From contig NZ_RHJS01000002.1 of the NCBI RefSeq assembly GCF_003885045.1, positions 1,054,001 through 1,118,000 of the forward strand: a stretch of DNA of 64,000 nt, in the 5' to 3' direction. Positions within the stretch are counted from its first letter, which is position 1; each line of letters starts with the position of its first letter. The stretch is from Schaedlerella arabinosiphila (GTDB taxonomy: Bacteria; Bacillota; Clostridia; Lachnospirales; Lachnospiraceae). A program made the translations under genes and the position numbers. Below, one piece after another: positions 59,782 to 64,000 of this stretch. A model generated the notes under the pieces. The model saw only the letters and a list, made by a program, of their open reading frames with translations. It ran no database searches and was not told the DNA's origin.

Positions 59782-62073
59782 ATGGGAAAACAATATAGAT
59801 ATATCGGCGTGGATCAGCCGAGATTAGAGGGGCGTAATTTTGTGACAGGCCGTGCAGTGTATGGGAAGGATGAAAAAATTCCGGGAATGCTGTATGGAAA
59901 AGTTTTAAGAAGCCCATATGCATACTGTCGGATTAAAGCAATAGATACATCCAGGGCGGAAGCATTGCCGGGGGTACAGGCGGTACTTACATATAAGAAC
60001 GCTCCGGCGTGGAAATTGGGAATGCCCATACCCCATAAAAAGATTTTGGATGAAAAGGCATACTTTATCGGAGACGGGGTTGCTCTGGTGGCAGCCGTAT
60101 CTGAGGAGATTGCAGAGGAAGCATGCGAACTGATCGAAGTAGAATATGAGAAGCTAAAGCCGGTGCTGTCGATTGACGAGGCGCTTCATCCGGACAGCCC
60201 GCAGATTTATGAAGATTTTCCGGGAAATCGTGTGCCCACAAAACTGTTTGAAGAGGCGCACCAATCGTTTGACTGCAGCGTATTTGGAGATCCGGAGACA
60301 GGATTTTCAGAAGCAGACGAGATTGTTGAGGGAGACAGCACTGTGACCAGCGCGCAGAATCCGCTCCCGCCGGAACCGCCGGTGGTGATCGCAGAGTGGG
60401 AAGGGGATGAACTGACGATCCGCGGTTCCATCCATGCGCCGGGGGCTCTGAAATTATCAAGCGCCCCTGCCATGAGCCTGGAACACAGCAAACTGCGGGT
60501 GATTCCCTCTACTGTAGGGGCAAGCTACGGTTCAAAAGTCATTTCGATCTGCGGACAGATCGTGATGTACACGGCAGCCCTTGCGAAAGCTGCAAAACGT
60601 CCGGTAAGAATTGCTTATACAAAGGAAGAACATCTTTCGGTGTATATGAACCGCCTGAAATCCAAAGCCCACTATAAAATCGGACTGAAAAAAGACGGCA
60701 CTGTGACTGCCATCACCGGACAATGGGATTGCGACTGCGGCGCGGCGTCTGCGGAGCAGGGGCATATGATCGGGGTGGGGCTCATCAGCCAGCCGATTCT
60801 TGCAAAGACCAGCCACTGCAATATTCAGACGAGCCTGGTCGTTACAAACACAATGCCCACGGGGCCTTACAGAGGGTTCGGCTATCTTGAGAATACATGC
60901 CATATCCTCAATATCCTGTACCAGGGGCTTGAAAAAATAGGCATGGACCCTGTGGATTATTTTAAACATAATCGCCTGCAGGTGGGCGACCCGATCTATC
61001 ATGCGTATATGTGCGCCGGGTTTGAAACATGCTCCGGCCCGGATATCCTGCCGACCATCCAGAAAGGGGCGGAAGCATTCCGGTGGTATGAGCGGTTCAA
61101 AGGCTGGGATCGGCCAAGCTATGAGACAGAGGATAAGATATATGCCGTGGGTGTGGGAAATACCGGGCAAAGTGACGTAGGAGAACAGGTTTCGAATGAG
61201 AATGTACAGCTCAATTATGACGGCGGCGTGATCGTATTCTGCGGTGCGGCGGAATTTGGACCGGGAACCCGGGATGTTATGAGGAAAATTGCGGCTGAGG
61301 TGCTGAATGTACAATTGGACAAAGTCAAGGTAACAAAATGCGACACAGACGCGGTTCCTGCTGAATGGGGATCGACCGGTTCCAGAAGCACATATTCCAT
61401 GGGATGCGCGACAATCGACGCGGCAAAAAAGGCGCGGGCCAAGCTGCTGGAGCAGGCTGCAGGTATGCTTCACTGCCCGCCGGAGGCTTTGGATACCCGT
61501 GACGGTATGATTTTCTTTGCGGATGCACCGGAAAAGCTGATGCTTCCATGGATTGCAGTCATGGGGCCCAATTATTCCATTACAGGAGTGGGGCACTTCG
61601 GCGGCAATTATTCGATTCCGCTGCAGCAGCTGCAATTCGTGGAGATTGCCGTGGACAAGCATACCGGCAAGGTAGAGCTTATGGAGCAGGTCTGCGCTAC
61701 GGACTGCGGGCAGATCATCAATCCCACCGGACTGAAAGGGCAATTGGACGGATATTTCCCGGGAATCGACATGGCTACGCGGGAGATAACCCGCTGGGAT
61801 CAGGACGGACGTATTGTAAACGCCAATATGATTGATTATAAGACCCGGACATGGAACGAATTGCCGAAACACAAGAATGTGATATCAGAAACGCCGCCGT
61901 CATCGACTCCGGAAGGGCCGTTCGGAGCATTTGGAGCCGGAGAGCCGAGCCTGGCGCCCGGTATTCCGGCAATTGTCATGGCGATCCGCTGTGCAACCGG
62001 GAAATGGTTCAACCATCTGCCGATTACACCGGGAGATATTCAGAATGCATTGAAAGAGCGAGAGGAGAGATAG
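59782..62073 (+). CDS. Molybdenum hydroxylase molybdopterin subunit 2 (divergent)
   Basis: 763 residues, aldehyde oxidase/xanthine dehydrogenase molybdopterin-binding fold, N-terminal small domain (about 18-125) and the large Mo-binding domain. It keeps PYRGFGYLEN and the C-terminal Glu (GAFGAGEPSLAPG), but where the first subunit has STQ, GGGFGSK and GQG it has SIHAPG, VGASYGSK and FGPGTRD. The usual cofactor Gln positions are therefore not conserved, so substrate or cofactor handling may differ. AGGAGG 8 bases before ATG. No internal stop. Confidence 0.9.
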   Translation: MGKQYRYIGVDQPRLEGRNFVTGRAVYGKDEKIPGMLYGKVLRSPYAYCRIKAIDTSRAEALPGVQAVLTYKNAPAWKLGMPIPHKKILDEKAYFIGDGVALVAAVSEEIAEEACELIEVEYEKLKPVLSIDEALHPDSPQIYEDFPGNRVPTKLFEEAHQSFDCSVFGDPETGFSEADEIVEGDSTVTSAQNPLPPEPPVVIAEWEGDELTIRGSIHAPGALKLSSAPAMSLEHSKLRVIPSTVGASYGSKVISICGQIVMYTAALAKAAKRPVRIAYTKEEHLSVYMNRLKSKAHYKIGLKKDGTVTAITGQWDCDCGAASAEQGHMIGVGLISQPILAKTSHCNIQTSLVVTNTMPTGPYRGFGYLENTCHILNILYQGLEKIGMDPVDYFKHNRLQVGDPIYHAYMCAGFETCSGPDILPTIQKGAEAFRWYERFKGWDRPSYETEDKIYAVGVGNTGQSDVGEQVSNENVQLNYDGGVIVFCGAAEFGPGTRDVMRKIAAEVLNVQLDKVKVTKCDTDAVPAEWGSTGSRSTYSMGCATIDAAKKARAKLLEQAAGMLHCPPEALDTRDGMIFFADAPEKLMLPWIAVMGPNYSITGVGHFGGNYSIPLQQLQFVEIAVDKHTGKVELMEQVCATDCGQIINPTGLKGQLDGYFPGIDMATREITRWDQDGRIVNANMIDYKTRTWNELPKHKNVISETPPSSTPEGPFGAFGAGEPSLAPGIPAIVMAIRCATGKWFNHLPITPGDIQNALKEREER

Positions 62074-62076
62074 TAT

Positions 62077-64000
62077 ATGAGACAATTCGAACATATTGAC
62101 GTGGAAAGCTTGAAAGAAGCCAGTGAACTGCTGAAGGAAGAACATACGGCGGCAATTGCCGGCGGTACGGATTTACTTGGCGCGTTAAAGGATAAAATTA
62201 TGCCGGATTACCCGGAGAAGGTAGTCAATTTGAAGACAATTGACGGATTGTCCGGGATCAGGGAGGACGAAGAAGGGCTGGTTGTGGGGGCGCTGACGAA
62301 GCTGTCCGATCTGCAGGACCATAAGCTGGTAAAAGAAAAATACCCTTCTCTTGCGCAGGCTGCAAAAAGCGTCGCATCGCCTTTGATCCGGAACAGCGCG
62401 ACCATAGGCGGAAATATCTGCCAGGATGTGCGCTGCTGGTATTACCGCTATCCGCATCAGATCGGCGGGCGCGTAAACTGTGTGCGCAAAGGCGGGGAAG
62501 GCTGCTATGCCTTCACTGGGGAGCGGGGAAACCATTCTGTTTTCGGTGCTATGCGGGTGGACCGGCCTTCCTGTTCGGCCTCTTGTCCCGCGCATGTAAA
62601 TATTTCTGCATATCTTGCGAAGGTGCGTGAAAATGACCTGGAAGGAGCGGCGGAAATTTTGCTTAGCGCAAACCCGCTGCCGGCAATTACCTCCCGAGTC
62701 TGTACACATTTCTGCCAGGAAGGGTGCCACCGGGGGGAACTGGATACGCATGTGGGAGTGGGACAGATCGAGCGTTATGTGGGAGACTATATTCTGAACA
62801 ACGCCTCCCGTCTGATGCCGCCTCCTGAAACAGAAAGCGGCCAGAGGATTGCGGTGGCAGGCGGAGGGCCTGCCGGACTCTCTGCGGCGTATTATCTGAG
62901 GAAAGCCGGGCACAAAGTAACGGTTTATGACCGGATGGAAGAAGCCGGAGGGCTGCTCATGTATGCAATTCCGGCATACCGCCTGCCCAAAGAAGTTGTA
63001 CAGAAGCAGATCAAAGCGCTGGAGGGCATGGGGATTGAATTTCAATGCGGCGTAGAGATCGGAAAAGATATAACCATGGAGCAGCTTGCGTCGGACTATG
63101 ATAAAGTATTTCTTTCTACGGGCGCATGGAAGAAAACGGTCATCGGCATAGATCATGAGGAGATGACCAGATTCGGCCTGGAATTTCTGATGGAAGTAAA
63201 GGGATGGATGGCCGGAAAGGCGGGAACAAACGTGGTAGTTGTCGGCGGCGGCAATGTGGCCGTGGACGTAGCGGTTACGGCAAAACGTCTCGGTGCGTCT
63301 TCCGTGACAATGGTCAGCCTTGAGAGCCGCGGGGAGATGCCTGCGACAAAAGAAGAATTAGAAAGGGCGGAGGAAGAAGGGATTGTCCTGATGCCTTCCT
63401 GGGGACCGGCAGCTGTGATGAAAGAAGAGGGCCGGGTCACCGGCATCAGACTGCGCAGGTGTGTCAGCGTACGGAACGCAGAAGGACGCTTTGCCCCGGT
63501 TTACGATGACAATGATATAAAAGAAGTCGGCAGCGATTCCATACTGATGTGTGTCGGCCAGCAGACAGACCTTTCTTTCCTGGGCGATGATTTCGCGATT
63601 GAACAAAACAGAGGACGGATTGTGGCGGACGGGCTTACACAGATTACAAGTGATGCAGATGTATATGCAGGAGGAGACGTTGTCACCGGCCCTGCGACGG
63701 TGGTAGCCGCGTTGGCTGCGGGACGGCGCGCCGCGCAGGCGATGAACCATATGTTTGAGGGCACGCGGGATAAAGTGAAAGAGCTGCCGGAGGGCGGTTT
63801 TCTCAGATACGACCATGACTGCCGGCAGTGTAAGCATGTCATTTCGACGCATGTGCGTCCTTTGGAAGAACGGAAGGTAGATTTGGAGGATGATTTCGGA
63901 CTTACGCCTGAAGAAGTAAGGCAGGAAGCAGGACGCTGCTTCAACTGCGGATGCTTTGCGGTAAATCCGTCGGATATCGCAAACGTCCTGGTCAGCCTGG
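62077..64000 (+). CDS. FAD-binding subunit with nested GltD-like oxidoreductase (runs off the right edge)
   Basis: Open for 641 codons to the window end. Residues 1 to about 160 are a CoxM/XdhB-type FAD domain (AIAGGTDLLGALK, PLIRNSATIGGNICQ) with an extra Cys cluster (CQDVRCWYYR, CVRKGGEGCYAFTGE). At VFGAM the domain is interrupted by a full GltD-like module: CSASCPAHVN and CTHFCQEGCHRGELD Fe-S region, FAD motif AVAGGGPAGLSAAYYLRKAG (about 268) and NAD(P) motif VVGGGNVAVDVAVTAKRLGA (about 388). At about 630 the FAD domain resumes (FNCGCFAVNPSDIANVLVSL). GAGGAG precedes the ATG. Probably links NAD(P)H to the molybdenum hydroxylase. Confidence 0.88.
   Translation, partial: MRQFEHIDVESLKEASELLKEEHTAAIAGGTDLLGALKDKIMPDYPEKVVNLKTIDGLSGIREDEEGLVVGALTKLSDLQDHKLVKEKYPSLAQAAKSVASPLIRNSATIGGNICQDVRCWYYRYPHQIGGRVNCVRKGGEGCYAFTGERGNHSVFGAMRVDRPSCSASCPAHVNISAYLAKVRENDLEGAAEILLSANPLPAITSRVCTHFCQEGCHRGELDTHVGVGQIERYVGDYILNNASRLMPPPETESGQRIAVAGGGPAGLSAAYYLRKAGHKVTVYDRMEEAGGLLMYAIPAYRLPKEVVQKQIKALEGMGIEFQCGVEIGKDITMEQLASDYDKVFLSTGAWKKTVIGIDHEEMTRFGLEFLMEVKGWMAGKAGTNVVVVGGGNVAVDVAVTAKRLGASSVTMVSLESRGEMPATKEELERAEEEGIVLMPSWGPAAVMKEEGRVTGIRLRRCVSVRNAEGRFAPVYDDNDIKEVGSDSILMCVGQQTDLSFLGDDFAIEQNRGRIVADGLTQITSDADVYAGGDVVTGPATVVAALAAGRRAAQAMNHMFEGTRDKVKELPEGGFLRYDHDCRQCKHVISTHVRPLEERKVDLEDDFGLTPEEVRQEAGRCFNCGCFAVNPSDIANVLVSL

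Noticed and set aside
60532..61872. 446-codon reverse open frame
   Set aside because: Antisense to the second molybdopterin subunit; composition typical of a shadow frame.

Overview
The window looks like a chromosomal segment of a gut-type Lachnospiraceae bacterium (Clostridia, Bacillota). The evidence is the gene order of the core block (priA-def-fmt-YugP-like peptidase-rsmB-rlmN-prpC-prkC-rsgA-rpe-thiN), the strong AGGAGG ribosome binding sites, and the presence of DUF6034, DUF4869 and DUF6033-type proteins that I associate with this family. No rRNA, tRNA or CRISPR array was seen. Species cannot be named from the sequence alone.

Layout. 0-2.4 kb: the end of a PD-(D/E)XK-type protein, DNA polymerase IV and a convergent VanZ-like protein. 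2.6-18.6 kb: a dense forward housekeeping block for cell wall (murE), replication restart (priA), N-formyl-Met metabolism (def, fmt), rRNA methylation (rsmB, rlmN), PASTA kinase/phosphatase signalling, ribosome assembly (rsgA), rpe, thiN, ychF and lgt. 18.7-22.2 kb: a DUF6034 lipoprotein and a DUF4869 + P-loop ATPase pair bounded by a perfect 38-bp direct repeat. 22.2-30.8 kb (reverse): a complete nucleoside uptake and salvage operon (BMP lipoprotein, ATPase, two permeases, GntR regulator, purine nucleoside phosphorylase, nucleoside hydrolase, phosphopentomutase) with a candidate operator at its promoter. 31-32.3 kb: a MATE exporter. 32.5-38.7 kb: a poorly known locus of two or three unrecognised, Ala/Gly-rich proteins around a LytTR/GHKL (Agr-type) two-component pair with a structured leader. 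38.7-41.2 kb: a lantibiotic-immunity-type ABC transporter. 41.3-45 kb: an accessory insertion with a recombinase remnant, a possible small RNA, a Uma2 protein, an XRE regulator and a complete 1.92-kb IS with 7-bp target duplications, lying between that transporter and an OmpR-type two-component system at 45.2-47.3 kb.

47.3-49 kb holds a toxin-antitoxin-like pair (DUF4258/YgiT zinc finger) whose putative toxin has an in-frame stop, and a RibD/DHFR-like reductase. 49.1-54.8 kb: a TetR regulator followed by an operon for a GlcD-like flavoprotein, a CCG-domain Fe-S protein, a GltD-like Fe-S flavoprotein and a VOC protein, with palindromes near the promoter. 55-56.3 kb (reverse): a VOC protein and a MobA-like nucleotidyltransferase fused to a ModE/LysR-like winged helix. 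56.4-64 kb: a molybdenum hydroxylase (xanthine dehydrogenase family) operon with two [2Fe-2S] subunits, two molybdopterin subunits (the first interrupted by an in-frame TAG, the second lacking several usual active-site signatures) and, at the right edge, an unusual FAD subunit in which a whole GltD-like oxidoreductase is nested inside the CoxM-type FAD domain.

The most interesting regions are the molybdenum hydroxylase operon with its nested flavoprotein and interrupted subunit, the LytTR/GHKL locus, the repeat-bounded DUF4869/ATPase pair, and three families of short dispersed palindromic repeats.
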